Shown here: positions 24,711 through 32,914 of the stretch, piece by piece | How the letters are laid out: each line of letters starts with the position of its first letter | How positions within the stretch are numbered: position 1 is the stretch's first letter | Assembly (NCBI RefSeq): GCF_004363045.1 | Contig: NZ_SNYJ01000013.1 | Span: forward strand, 28,099-92,098 | Reading direction: 5' to 3' | Source: Aureibacillus halotolerans | Lineage (GTDB): Bacteria > Bacillota > Bacilli > Bacillales > DSM-28697 | Length of the DNA: 64,000 nt | Notes under the pieces: generated by a model | What the model saw: only the letters and a program-made list of their open reading frames with translations | The model's database searches: none | What the model was told of the DNA's origin: nothing | Translations under genes and position numbers: made by a program

Positions 24711-24842
24711 TTAAGGCTGCGTTGTCAGTACGTAAATGAGAAAGCCGAGAATCCCTAAGATACTTACCGCACTTACAATTCCCATCCCAAACGCAAGCAC
24801 CTTTACGACGAGTAACCAGCCTCTTTTTCCGCTGTGTGTCAT
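24711..24842 (-). CDS. Small single-span membrane protein (43 aa)
   Basis: A short gene directly downstream of the ABC-2 permease gene. AAGGAAGGAG lies 8 bases before ATG 24842. The product has a basic N-terminus (MTHSGKRG) and then about 30 hydrophobic residues ending LGFLIYVLTTQP. The 32-base gap to the permease stop and the shared terminator make it the third gene of that operon. I recognise no family. It may be an accessory or regulatory subunit of the exporter, which is inferred from position only. Confidence 0.7.
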   Translation of the reverse strand: MTHSGKRGWLLVVKVLAFGMGIVSAVSILGILGFLIYVLTTQP

Positions 24843-24874
24843 TGCTACCGACTCCTTCCTTCTTGTCTGTCCGC

Positions 24875-26134
24875 CTATTGTTTACCCATTCGTAATGCCC
24901 TGCGAATATCTTTTAAAGCTCCGTTTCGGCTACCGTACATCATAACGCCACCACGATACACCTTTGCCCCAAACAATGCCAGCACAATGATTGAAGCCAC
25001 GAGAAGTCCAACCGAGAGGCTAATTTCCCACAAAGGCACCTCCACAAGGCCTGTACGTAAAAACATTAAAATCGGTGCAAGCGGCGGAATGAACGACCCC
25101 CAAACAACAAGCGAGGATTCAGGGTTTTGCAGGCCAAACACCGCAATGATAAAGGCAATGATCAACAGATAATTGATTGGGCCAACGGCTTGGGAAACCT
25201 CTTCCAACCGCGCAACAAGGCAGCCTAGCATCGCTGCAAGTGTTGCGTAAAACAAATACCCGAGTAGAAAGAACAGCAACAAATACAACAGCGTGTCCAC
25301 CGGTGGATGAGCAAGTCCGAGATCCGCAAGCATTCCTTGGGACTCGCCGGAATCGTTTCTAAACAGCATGCTCCCACCTGAGACAAGCCCGATCAATGCA
25401 AACTGAAACAACCCAAGCAATGCGACGCCCACAATTTTTGCAAACATTTGCGTCACTGGCGACACACTCGAAATCAGGATTTCCATCACTCGAGACGACT
25501 TCTCTGTCGCAACTTCCATCGCTATCATATTGCCGTACATAATCACCGTAAAATAGATAATAAATAGCAAAATGTAGACGAGCGATGTGGCTTGTGTACG
25601 TTCTTGGTCTGTTTGGCTGCTTTCATTTAAAGCAATAACATCAAACATCACTGGTTGCTCAATCGCCATCAGATCTTCAGCAGTTAAGCCCACTTGCTCC
25701 AGAGCTCCAGCCTCTTTTACCTGTTGGACAGCGTCTTTAATGCTTGTTGTTGTCTCATTTGATGTGTTCTGCTCCTGATAATACGTTGCGGCTGGCTCGT
25801 CACCTTCATAATATAGACGGAGTGCGCCTGCATATGTCCCATCCTTAATTGCCGCTTGAAGCGTATCATCGGACGTGTTCACGTGTTCAAGGATAATGGA
25901 GTTCTCCACGTCCTTCAGAGCATTTTGCACATCCCCAAAAAGGCGGTCTGAGTCGGTGGCCACTGCAATAGTCACTTCTTCAGAGTCGGCCTCATCGTCA
26001 AACAAAGAAATGAAAGAGTCAATGTTCATCACAGCCAGAACCAATAAAATCGTAATAAGTGTTGTGATAATATACGACTTTGTCATAGCGTGCTTAGTGA
26101 ATGTATGACCAACAATGGTCCAAAACTTACTCAT
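24875..26134 (-). CDS. yhaP: ABC-2 type permease, YhaP/NatB-like
   Basis: A 419-aa membrane protein. One N-terminal helix (about residues 18-40) is followed by a large external domain (about 45-180, acidic, with Asn-rich YYQEQNTSNETTTS) and five C-terminal helices from about residue 185. This is the ABC-2 exporter layout of NatB and B. subtilis YhaP, which export sodium or other cations or toxic compounds. It overlaps the ATPase gene by 8 bases, so the two form one exporter. The substrate is not determined by the sequence; sodium is plausible for an alkaliphile-type host. Confidence 0.85.
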   Translation of the reverse strand: MSKFWTIVGHTFTKHAMTKSYIITTLITILLVLAVMNIDSFISLFDDEADSEEVTIAVATDSDRLFGDVQNALKDVENSIILEHVNTSDDTLQAAIKDGTYAGALRLYYEGDEPAATYYQEQNTSNETTTSIKDAVQQVKEAGALEQVGLTAEDLMAIEQPVMFDVIALNESSQTDQERTQATSLVYILLFIIYFTVIMYGNMIAMEVATEKSSRVMEILISSVSPVTQMFAKIVGVALLGLFQFALIGLVSGGSMLFRNDSGESQGMLADLGLAHPPVDTLLYLLLFFLLGYLFYATLAAMLGCLVARLEEVSQAVGPINYLLIIAFIIAVFGLQNPESSLVVWGSFIPPLAPILMFLRTGLVEVPLWEISLSVGLLVASIIVLALFGAKVYRGGVMMYGSRNGALKDIRRALRMGKQ

Positions 26135-27026
26135 TCACAGCACCTACCTTCTCAATAAATATGTCGTTAAGAGTTGGTTCTTCCAACTCAAATTTTCGAA
26201 CGAACCCACGATCGGACAAACACTGAAAAATGTCATGGGCGACATTTTCCTGAGCTATGCGAACCCTTGTCCCGTTTGGATGAATATCTACTTCTTCAAC
26301 GCCTTCCATTTGCTCAAGGAAATCGAGAGCGTATGGGGCATCAATTCTGACATATTTTTTTGGATGCTGTGATTTAATCTCTTTAATGCCCCCAGACGCA
26401 ACCGCTCGCCCCTGGTGCATAATGCAAATATGTTCACAAAGCTCTTCAACATGCTCCATCCGATGACTCGAAAACAAAAGCGTTGTCCCTTGGTTTTTCA
26501 CATCAAGCACTGCTTTTTTAAGCATCTCGACGTTCACAGGGTCTAGACCACTAAACGGTTCATCAAGAATGACGAGCTCTAGTCGATGCAAAACAGAAGC
26601 GATGAACTGGATTTTCTGCTGGTTTCCCTTGGATAGTTCCTCGACCTTTTTCTTCGCATAATGGCCTATACCAAAGCGGTCTAGCCATTGATTCATTTCC
26701 TCTAGAACAGCTGCCTTACGCATGCCACGTAAACGCCCGAGATAGACAAGTTGCTGCTCAACAGTAAGCTTTGGGTAAAGCCCACGCTCTTCTGGCAAAT
26801 ACCCTACTCGTTCGCTCGAACGTTCATTTAATTGAATTCCGTCATACGTAATCTTTCCCGACGTCGGCTTCATAAGCCCTATGATCATTCGAAATGTTGT
26901 TGTCTTTCCTGCACCATTCGCGCCTAGAACGCCGTATATTTGACCTTTAGGTATAGTGAGGCTAAGGTGGTCTACAGCTGTATGTGACCCAAATGACTTT
27001 GTCACATCAGCAATCTCTAACGTCAT
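26127..27026 (-). CDS. yhaQ: ABC transporter ATPase, YhaQ/NatA-like
   Basis: A 299-aa ATPase. Walker A GANGAGKTT lies near residue 37, Q-loop region YLPEERGLYPKL (about 83), signature LSKGNQQK (about 130) and Walker B LVILDEPFSGLDP (about 150). The LSKGN signature and the DUF4162-type C-terminal extension (about 220-295) are typical of the NatA/YhaQ branch. It powers the permease encoded immediately downstream. ATG at 27026 has GGAGG 8 bases upstream; the frame extends to 27053 without support. It is the first gene of the three-gene operon. Confidence 0.9.
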   Translation of the reverse strand: MTLEIADVTKSFGSHTAVDHLSLTIPKGQIYGVLGANGAGKTTTFRMIIGLMKPTSGKITYDGIQLNERSSERVGYLPEERGLYPKLTVEQQLVYLGRLRGMRKAAVLEEMNQWLDRFGIGHYAKKKVEELSKGNQQKIQFIASVLHRLELVILDEPFSGLDPVNVEMLKKAVLDVKNQGTTLLFSSHRMEHVEELCEHICIMHQGRAVASGGIKEIKSQHPKKYVRIDAPYALDFLEQMEGVEEVDIHPNGTRVRIAQENVAHDIFQCLSDRGFVRKFELEEPTLNDIFIEKVGAVNE

Positions 27027-27133
27027 TGAAAATCCTCCTTCAGTCCCCTCCACTTACATTCCTCTTTTATTATGCCACTCATTGGAGGTACAAAAAAGAG
27101 GTTTGAATTGCCAAGTTGTATCATTCTTGTTAA

Positions 27134-27166
27134 CAAAAAAACAGCCCATGATTCACTCACAGGCTG
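27134..27166 (-). terminator. Terminator of the acetyltransferase gene
   Basis: On the minus strand CAGCC pairs with GGCTG (27142-27166), followed by TTTTTTTG. It overlaps the last codons of the gene. Confidence 0.75.
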
Positions 27167-27704
27167 CTTCTTTAGGTACTGGCATAATTTCTCTCACCAT
27201 AAGCCAACAATTCTCCCAAATTCCCTCGTGCAGCTCATGCTGAGGGAGGTGTCGTGTTTTTTCAAATCCACATTTCGTGTAACAGGCGATCGCACGTTCA
27301 TTTTTTTCTCGCGGATCAACGACAAAGCGACTTCGTGCGACATGTTGAGCCATGCGTTCAATCATAAAGGCATTAAATTCTTGTCCGATTCCTCGATTCC
27401 AATAGGATGGATCGCCAATAAATTGATCCATGCCGAACGTCGCCACTTCATCATTATAGCCATAACACGCTTGCGTTTCTTGATCAATTTCGTATACCTG
27501 ACAGTAGCCGATCGGCCGATATCGATACACAATAATCAATCGTTCGACGTGGGCTTCGTTTCTAAAAAACCGGTGTTTCACCATTGACTCATCATGAGGA
27601 CGGTCACGACCTTCATAAAATTCCAATAATTCTTCGTTCTGAAGCCACTTTGACATCAATGGGATATCCACTGTTTGAAGAGGTCGAACTGCTATATCAT
27701 CCAC
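27153..27704 (-). CDS. GNAT acetyltransferase, AAC(6')-like
   Basis: An acetyltransferase of about 184 aa. The arrangement resembles aminoglycoside 6'-N-acetyltransferases of the AAC(6')-Ib type: IGYCQVYEI (about residue 80), then TFGMDQFIGDPSYWNRGIGQ (acetyl-CoA loop, about 105-125), VVDPREKNERAIACYTKCGFE and a C-terminal beta strand. Family members also include other small-molecule acetylases, so resistance activity is only possible. The start is ambiguous: GAAAGG abuts ATG 27713 but is 8-9 bases before GTG 27704, which I prefer. Monocistronic. Confidence 0.75.
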   Translation of the reverse strand: MDDIAVRPLQTVDIPLMSKWLQNEELLEFYEGRDRPHDESMVKHRFFRNEAHVERLIIVYRYRPIGYCQVYEIDQETQACYGYNDEVATFGMDQFIGDPSYWNRGIGQEFNAFMIERMAQHVARSRFVVDPREKNERAIACYTKCGFEKTRHLPQHELHEGIWENCWLMVREIMPVPKEAACE

Positions 27705-27842
27705 AGGTTTCATCCTTTCTTTTTCTGTCAATATAGAATAATAGAATGCCGCATACACAGACGTTGTATGAATGAAGACAGTTTTTTAACTTCACAACCC
27801 CAGTTAAATACGATACGATGAGAAAAATACAATGTTGGACTG

Positions 27843-27924
27843 CTAGGGGAGCTCGTTGTGAGCTGAGAAAAGCACTGCTTTGACCCTTTGAACCTGATCT
27901 GGTTAACACCAGCGGAGGGAAGCT
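27843..27924 (+). ncRNA. TPP (THI-box) riboswitch
   Basis: The conserved TPP aptamer elements are present in order: GGGGAGC (27847-27852), GCTGAGA (27862-27868), GACCCTTTGAACCTGAT and CTGGTTAACACCAGC, closing with GGAGGGAAGC. It lies about 100 bases upstream of thiD on the same strand. Downstream CCATGCC can pair with GGGATGG (about 27952-27979), followed by TTTTTTG, as a likely terminator arm. Thiamine pyrophosphate would therefore shut off thiD. Confidence 0.95.
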
Positions 27925-27951
27925 ATCGGCCGATACGCATACAAATGCACC

Positions 27952-27986
27952 CATGCCGTCGTTTCTATTCCGGGATGGTTTTTTGT
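27952..27986 (+). terminator. Probable riboswitch-controlled terminator before thiD
   Basis: CCATGCC and GGGATGG form an imperfect 7-bp stem, followed by TTTTTTG, between the TPP aptamer and the thiD ribosome binding site. Confidence 0.55.
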
Positions 27987-28020
27987 GACTCCTCAGCAGT
28001 TCGCTTTCTGGAGGATAAAC

Positions 28021-28833
28021 ATGACGATACCTATTGCATTGACGATTGCTGGCACGGACCCATCAGGAGGTGCTGGCATTCAAGCAGATTTAAAAACATT
28101 CCATGAGCTGCGTGTGTTTGGTACAAGTGCGATTACGGCAGTTGTCAGCCAAAACACTTGTGGCGTAAGATCCTTTGTCGATATTGATCCAGCACTTATA
28201 GAGGATCAGCTTCAAGCCGTCTTTGAAGATGTACCGCCAAACGCTGTCAAAACAGGCATGTTGTCCATTGTACCTGCCATTGAAATCACTGCAAAAATAC
28301 TAAAACAACATGGCGTTTCCCGTTATGTCATGGATCCCGTAATGGTCGCCAAAAGTGGGCATTCTCTTCTCTCAAAGGAAGCTGTTCAAAGCTTAATTAC
28401 GATGCTCTTGCCACTAACCTATGTGACAACACCAAATATCCCTGAGGCAGAGATTATGTCAAATATGCGTATTTCTTCTTTAGATGATATGAAAAAAGCT
28501 GCCCGTTACCTTGTTGATGATTGTGGAGCCTTTGCTTGCCTGTTAAAAGGGGGGCATATGTCTGATGAAAATGCAGTTGATGTACTCTACAGCGAAGGTG
28601 GGTTTGAAACGTTTTCAAGCCCACGTATTGCGACAAAGCACACGCACGGAACAGGTTGTACGCTATCGGCAGCAATCACAGCAGAATTAGCGAAAGGAAA
28701 ATCGGTGCAGTCCTCTGTGGAGACTGCCAAAGCCTATATCTCAGCTGCCATTGAGGATAGCCTTCAGATTGGTCATGGAAATGGTCCAACCAATCACTGG
28801 GCGTTCAATGATCGTCTATCGAACCGTGCATAG
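28021..28833 (+). CDS. thiD: Hydroxymethylpyrimidine/phosphomethylpyrimidine kinase
   Basis: A 270-aa ribokinase-fold kinase that phosphorylates HMP and HMP-P for thiamine synthesis. Motifs: TIAGTDPSGGAGIQADLKT at the N-terminus, VMDPVMVAKSGH (about residue 105), LLKGGH (about 180) and the catalytic anion-hole THGTGCTLSAA (about 210). TGGAGG 6 bases before ATG 28021 sets the start. The TPP riboswitch upstream supports thiamine rather than pyridoxal-kinase function. No other thi gene is in this locus. Confidence 0.93.
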   Translation: MTIPIALTIAGTDPSGGAGIQADLKTFHELRVFGTSAITAVVSQNTCGVRSFVDIDPALIEDQLQAVFEDVPPNAVKTGMLSIVPAIEITAKILKQHGVSRYVMDPVMVAKSGHSLLSKEAVQSLITMLLPLTYVTTPNIPEAEIMSNMRISSLDDMKKAARYLVDDCGAFACLLKGGHMSDENAVDVLYSEGGFETFSSPRIATKHTHGTGCTLSAAITAELAKGKSVQSSVETAKAYISAAIEDSLQIGHGNGPTNHWAFNDRLSNRA

Positions 28834-29105
28834 GTATCGTCTCTTATTATAGAACAAATTACAATCGGAAGAATTTCCTTAGTCTATGATCGGTGTACGA
28901 CTTTCGTCTCTGTTTTCAAGACGAATCAGCTTTCTAAGTTTGGTTCTTTCTTACCACTCTAATGGAAATAATGGTGTTTACGACCAGACCAATGATTCAT
29001 TTTCAGTAAAATCACAATCTAAACATTTTGTTTTGAACACTGCTATGCTAACATAAATTAACAGCATGATGCTTGCAATCACCTGAGAACCACCCCCTTT
29101 TTAAT
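28834..29105. other. Intergenic region after thiD
   Basis: 272 bases without a credible ORF or recognised element. The nearest terminator is at 29108. Confidence 0.5.
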
Positions 29106-29107
29106 GG

Positions 29108-29140
29108 CCCGTAACCTGAACAGGTTTACGGGATTTTTTA
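29108..29140 (+). terminator. Terminator downstream of thiD
   Basis: CCCGTAACCTG pairs with CAGGTTTACGGG (one bulged base), followed by ATTTTTT. Confidence 0.8.
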
Positions 29141-29222
29141 TGCACTCAGGGGAACGAAGAAAGCGATCACGTTCATGAACATGATACAATTGCTAAAACA
29201 TCATCATAAAGTGGGGAGCCTT

Positions 29223-29768
29223 ATGGAAATACCGACGTTTGAGACAGAGAGATTGCTGATCCGTCCCTTAAAAGAAAGCGACGCAAACGCAATGTACCAA
29301 ATTCTAAGCAACTATGACGTCACAAAGATGTATGGAATGGAACGTGTAACGACATTCGAAGAAGCTGTCCATCTTATACGCTCATTAGAGGACAGCTTTT
29401 ATTATGGTTGGGGAATACGGTGGGCCATCGTCAAAAAGGCCAACGCTGTTTTTATCGGCACCGGGGGATTTCATGAATGGTCGTCCAGAAACAGCCGCGT
29501 TGAAATGGGGTATGAACTTAGCCCAGCTTTTTGGGGAGCCGGCTACGCTAAAGAAGCATTATCGGCCATGATCTCCTGGGGATTTGAGCATGGCTCATTG
29601 CTTCGTATCGGAGCAACAGTGATGCCGGAAAACAAGGCCTCGCTACGGTTGCTTAACAAGCTAAGCTTTCAACAAGAGGGCACTCTACGAGAATACATCT
29701 TACAAGACGGCGTGTTACGTGATGTCATTATGCACAGTCTACTAAAAAAGGATTGGCGGGGTGTATGA
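29223..29768 (+). CDS. GNAT acetyltransferase, RimJ/RimL type
   Basis: A 181-aa N-acetyltransferase. It opens with IPTFETERLLIRPLKESD, typical of the RimJ/RimL (Acetyltransf_3) group. The acetyl-CoA site is in AFWGAGYAKEAL (about residue 100) and NKASLRLLNKLSFQQEG (about 138). Relatives acetylate ribosomal protein N-termini, other proteins or small molecules; the target is unknown. GGGGAGC before ATG 29223 sets the start; the frame runs back to 29175. Convergent with the histidine kinase gene, with only 15 bases between. Confidence 0.85.
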   Translation: MEIPTFETERLLIRPLKESDANAMYQILSNYDVTKMYGMERVTTFEEAVHLIRSLEDSFYYGWGIRWAIVKKANAVFIGTGGFHEWSSRNSRVEMGYELSPAFWGAGYAKEALSAMISWGFEHGSLLRIGATVMPENKASLRLLNKLSFQQEGTLREYILQDGVLRDVIMHSLLKKDWRGV

Positions 29769-29783
29769 ACTAGGGAATGCCCA

Positions 29784-30902
29784 TTATGACGATTTAATCG
29801 GACCACTACGAGGGAGCTGTGGCAAGCGCACAATGAATGCGGTTCGCTCCTTCGTGCTCGTCACATGGATGTGCCCATTGTGCAAATCCAATATGCTTTT
29901 TGAAATCGCCAAACCAAGACCAGAGCCTTCATTGGACGTTGTACGTGATTTATCTACACGATAAAAACGGTCAAACAAATGTGGAAGATCATTTTCAGGA
30001 ATAGGTTCACCATAATTGACGACAGCGACTTCTGCCATTTTAGACTCTTCTGAAAGCACTAAATCAATACGTTTCCCATCTGAACCGTACTTTGAAGCAT
30101 TGCTAAGAAGGTTTTCGAACACGCGTACGAGCGTATCCCCATCTGCAGAAATATAGATCGGCTTTTCTGGAAGCTGTAAATTGACAGACACTCCTCGTTC
30201 CTTTAATGAAGCTTCATATTCGGAGCCAATTTGCCCGAGTAACGCACCAAGATCTAGCGGACGTTTATGAACACGGAGACCACCAAAACTGACACGTGTA
30301 AATTCAAACAAATCATTGACCATTCGATTTAATCGATGGGCTTTTTGATAAGCGATGTCCGTATAGTAGCGAAGCTCAACCTCATCCTTATAGCGGTTTT
30401 CATCAATAACACGAAGATATCCGATGATAGACGTTAGTGGTGTCCTAAGGTCATGGGAAACATTTGAAACAAGCTCATTTTTAGACTGCACAGCCGTCCT
30501 TTCCTCTTCGATGGCTTTTTCCAACCGCCCCGAAATGGCGTTGATCGAGGACTGCATTCTGCTCAGCTCTTCATTTTTTGAAGTTTTCAGCTGAACAGAA
30601 AAATCACCTCTCGCAATTTGCTCAACCCCAGAAATCGCCCTTTCAAGACCTCGAAACCACCGTCTCGTAAGGAGAAGGATGTAAATTGAAAACAGCAGCA
30701 ACGTCAATATTCCTGCCCCAATGATGAGCATAAGCTCGGTAATTGACATTATCAGCCCTTCAATAAAGGATGGCAGGATGCCCACAGAATAAGTGATTAC
30801 AGCAAAGAAATATAAACCAATTGTCGTCATCACAGACATAACGGCCGAAATGCCGATAATAATTAGAAGTTGATATTGCAACGGATGTCCAATGCTAAGC
30901 TT
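29784..30902 (-). CDS. Sensor histidine kinase (HAMP, VanS-like layout)
   Basis: A 372-aa inner-membrane kinase. Two membrane helices (about residues 10-35 and 50-80) enclose a very short outer loop, so sensing is probably within the membrane. HAMP (about 85-135), HisKA with SHDLRTPLTSIIGYL (phosphorylated His near residue 150), then N box ENLLSNASKYG, G1 and FDRFYRVDKSR, G2 GSGLGLAISK. The start probably is TTG 30902, overlapping the response regulator stop, with GTGGGG upstream; the frame extends to 30950. It pairs with the OmpR-type regulator upstream. The ligand is unknown. Confidence 0.85.
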   Translation of the reverse strand, partial: KLSIGHPLQYQLLIIIGISAVMSVMTTIGLYFFAVITYSVGILPSFIEGLIMSITELMLIIGAGILTLLLFSIYILLLTRRWFRGLERAISGVEQIARGDFSVQLKTSKNEELSRMQSSINAISGRLEKAIEEERTAVQSKNELVSNVSHDLRTPLTSIIGYLRVIDENRYKDEVELRYYTDIAYQKAHRLNRMVNDLFEFTRVSFGGLRVHKRPLDLGALLGQIGSEYEASLKERGVSVNLQLPEKPIYISADGDTLVRVFENLLSNASKYGSDGKRIDLVLSEESKMAEVAVVNYGEPIPENDLPHLFDRFYRVDKSRTTSNEGSGLGLAISKSILDLHNGHIHVTSTKERTAFIVRLPQLPRSGPIKSS

Positions 30903-31593
30903 CAAACTTATACCCCACTCCCCAAATGGTATGAATGATTTTATACCCAAGCTTTCGTTCCAGTTTGTCTCTCAAATTACTAATGTGCACCATTACGGTG
31001 TTATTGGAGGAAAAATAGGTTTCTTTCCATACATACTCGAAAAGATCCTCTGCCGAGTACACGCGCCCAGCATTCGTCGCCATTAAATGCAAAATATCAA
31101 ATTCTTTTGCGGTCAACGGGATCACTTCTCCTTCCACAGTCACTTGATGGCGAGCCTTATGAATAAGGATTGACCCACATTGGATTTCATCCTCTTTCTT
31201 TTCCTCTATCGGTGCTGCCGATGTCTTGAATGTGTATGATCGACGAAGCAACGATTTCACACGTGCCACGAGCTCCAAAGGATTAAAAGGCTTGATCATA
31301 TAATCATCTGCGCCCGTCATCAAGCCCATAATTTTGTCCATATCCTCTGCTTTCGCGCTCACCATTAGAATCGGTAAGTCTTGTTTTTCGCGAACACGGC
31401 GGGTCACTTCTATTCCATCAAGCTTTGGCATCATTACATCAAGTACAATCAGATCAATGTTCACCTCATTAAGAAGGGCGAGTGCTTCCTCTCCGTTGTA
31501 TGCCTTGCTCACTTCATATCCTTCATTTTGTAAATAGATTGCGATTAAATTAACAATATCAGGATCATCATCAACAATGAGCAAATGCCTCAT
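30895..31593 (-). CDS. OmpR-family response regulator
   Basis: A 232-aa regulator. Receiver domain (residues 1-115) has the acidic pair DDD near 8-10, phosphorylated Asp in IVLDVMMPK (about 52), VSAK and KPF (about 102). The C-terminal winged helix (about 130-232) ends VWGVGYKFE. It overlaps the kinase gene by 8 bases, so the pair is one operon. The PepSY gene ending at 31768 is immediately upstream and may be part of its regulon. Confidence 0.92.
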   Translation of the reverse strand: MRHLLIVDDDPDIVNLIAIYLQNEGYEVSKAYNGEEALALLNEVNIDLIVLDVMMPKLDGIEVTRRVREKQDLPILMVSAKAEDMDKIMGLMTGADDYMIKPFNPLELVARVKSLLRRSYTFKTSAAPIEEKKEDEIQCGSILIHKARHQVTVEGEVIPLTAKEFDILHLMATNAGRVYSAEDLFEYVWKETYFSSNNTVMVHISNLRDKLERKLGYKIIHTIWGVGYKFEA

Positions 31594-31709
31594 CGGAACC
31601 CCTTCTTTCCTTCAGAAATGCAGCGCTTTAGCTGGCTTTACATTACCACAGTAAGTCGCCCTTTTACCACTCTTCGAACAATGGACGATCCAATACTCGT
31701 GTTCTTTAC

Positions 31710-31747
31710 AAAAAAAAAGCAGGAGACCATCCGAAGATGATTCTCCC
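31710..31747 (-). terminator. Terminator after the three-PepSY protein gene
   Basis: On the minus strand GGGAGAATCATC pairs with GATGGTCTCC, followed by a run of nine U's. It separates the PepSY gene from the response regulator gene. Confidence 0.85.
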
Positions 31748-31767
31748 ACTCGATATATACGCTTATT

Positions 31768-32544
31768 TTAGTCGTCTAACTCAACTTCAAGCACAGACCC
31801 ACTGTTGGCATCAATTGTAACTTCAGCTTCGCCTGAATTTGTCTGAATTTCAAATTCATACTCATAACGTCCATCATCTTCGTCCAATGACGCTTCTACG
31901 ATTGTGCCCGACGCTTGTTGAAGAGCAATTTTTTCCGCTTGCTCCATGCTTATTTTTACATTAGCGTTCGCTGGATTTAGATTCTCACGATCGTCGTCAT
32001 CATCGTCATCTGCATGATTGGCAATAATGGAGCCATTTGTGCCATCCACATACACCGTGCGCTCACCATTATTTGTTTGCACCTCAACCTCGTAATACAC
32101 GTGGTCGTTCTCTACTTCTACGTCTACATCTGTTACGTTTCCACCAGCCTCATTCACAGCTGCTTCTTTAGCTTGAGCCGCAGTGATAGCCAAAGACCCC
32201 TTTGTTACACCTGGCGCTCCATCAATGACGACTGCTCCGCTTTGCGCATGAACATACACATCTTCGTCATCGTTGTTATTGACTGAAACCTCAACCTCAT
32301 AAACAAGTTCTCCGTTGGTTTTATTCAGTTCAATTTCAGTAACTGTGCCATCTACCTCTTTTAATGCGATCGCTTTTGCTTGCTCGACAGACACCTTTGC
32401 ATCTGTTGCCTCTTGTTTCGTCACATCGTCTTCCAATTCAAGCTGTACCGTCCGATTGGCTTCATTGGCCAAGGCATGGCTTCCAAATCCAAGTCCACCA
32501 AGTGCTAATGTTCCTGCAAGTGCAATACTGATTTTCTTGTTCAT
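31768..32544 (-). CDS. Secreted protein with three PepSY domains
   Basis: A 258-aa protein. A signal peptide (MNKKISIALAGTLALGG..ALA, cut near residue 26) is followed by three PepSY repeats (about 50-108, 118-172, 195-257), each with the pattern of a helix (VEQAKAIAL, AAQAKEAAV, MEQAEKIAL) then paired strands ending in a Gly-Ser-x-Ile/Val turn. A DDDDDDD acidic patch lies between repeats two and three. PepSY domains inhibit peptidases or sense envelope state. It lies between two two-component systems; the 11-bp-phased direct repeats upstream suggest control by an OmpR-type regulator. Confidence 0.9.
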   Translation of the reverse strand: MNKKISIALAGTLALGGLGFGSHALANEANRTVQLELEDDVTKQEATDAKVSVEQAKAIALKEVDGTVTEIELNKTNGELVYEVEVSVNNNDDEDVYVHAQSGAVVIDGAPGVTKGSLAITAAQAKEAAVNEAGGNVTDVDVEVENDHVYYEVEVQTNNGERTVYVDGTNGSIIANHADDDDDDDRENLNPANANVKISMEQAEKIALQQASGTIVEASLDEDDGRYEYEFEIQTNSGEAEVTIDANSGSVLEVELDD

Positions 32545-32610
32545 TTTTATTCATCTCCAATTTTAGATTATTTATTGTTTCAACTTCTACAGTTACTATA
32601 GCCAATGAAA

Positions 32611-32650
32611 ATGAGAATGAAGGGAGAGTAAAATGAGAATTTCATGAGAA
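32611..32650 (-). promoter_or_regulatory. 11-bp-phased direct repeats upstream of the three-PepSY gene
   Basis: On the plus strand ATGAGAA occurs at 32611, 32633 and 32644, with the degenerate GGGAGAG at 32622. All four lie in exact 11-bp phase. Such head-to-tail sites spaced by about one helical turn are typical of OmpR-family response regulators. The same motif pair precedes the other PepSY gene (33774-33791). Confidence 0.65.
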
Positions 32651-32829
32651 ACATCCGGACCTTACCCAAAAGTCGGGGTTGACTTGGGCAACATTCGTAC
32701 ATTTCGCAACAATTAAAGCCTGTGTTAAACCTTTATATCTGCCTTTCCTAGCAATTAAGTGTTGTCACAAAGCAAACCTGTTGTGGTACAAGCGATTCAG
32801 AAGGTGCAAAAAGGAACATTCTAAAAACC

Positions 32830-32864
32830 AGCGGTCACTAGCGAGACTCCTGGGCGAAAAGCGA
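32830..32864. repeat. Internally deleted remnant of the 22901-22985 repeat family
   Basis: AGCGGTCACTAGCGAGACTCC matches the reverse complement of 22962-22982 with one difference and is followed directly by TGGGCGAAAAGCGA, which matches the other end of the element. The middle is missing. Confidence 0.6.
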
Positions 32865-32871
32865 ACAATTG

Positions 32872-32906
32872 AAAAAGACCGAGACACTTTTCCTTGTCTC
32901 GATCTC
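32872..32906 (-). terminator. Terminator of the YkoGH/PepSY operon
   Basis: GACCGAGACA pairs with TGTCTCGATC (one mismatch); the minus strand carries TTTTTC. Confidence 0.8.
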
Positions 32907-32914
32907 TCATAAAA

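Noticed and set aside
24834-25172. 112-codon plus-strand ORF
   Set aside because: Antisense to the yhaP-like gene, without binding site or recognisable protein features.
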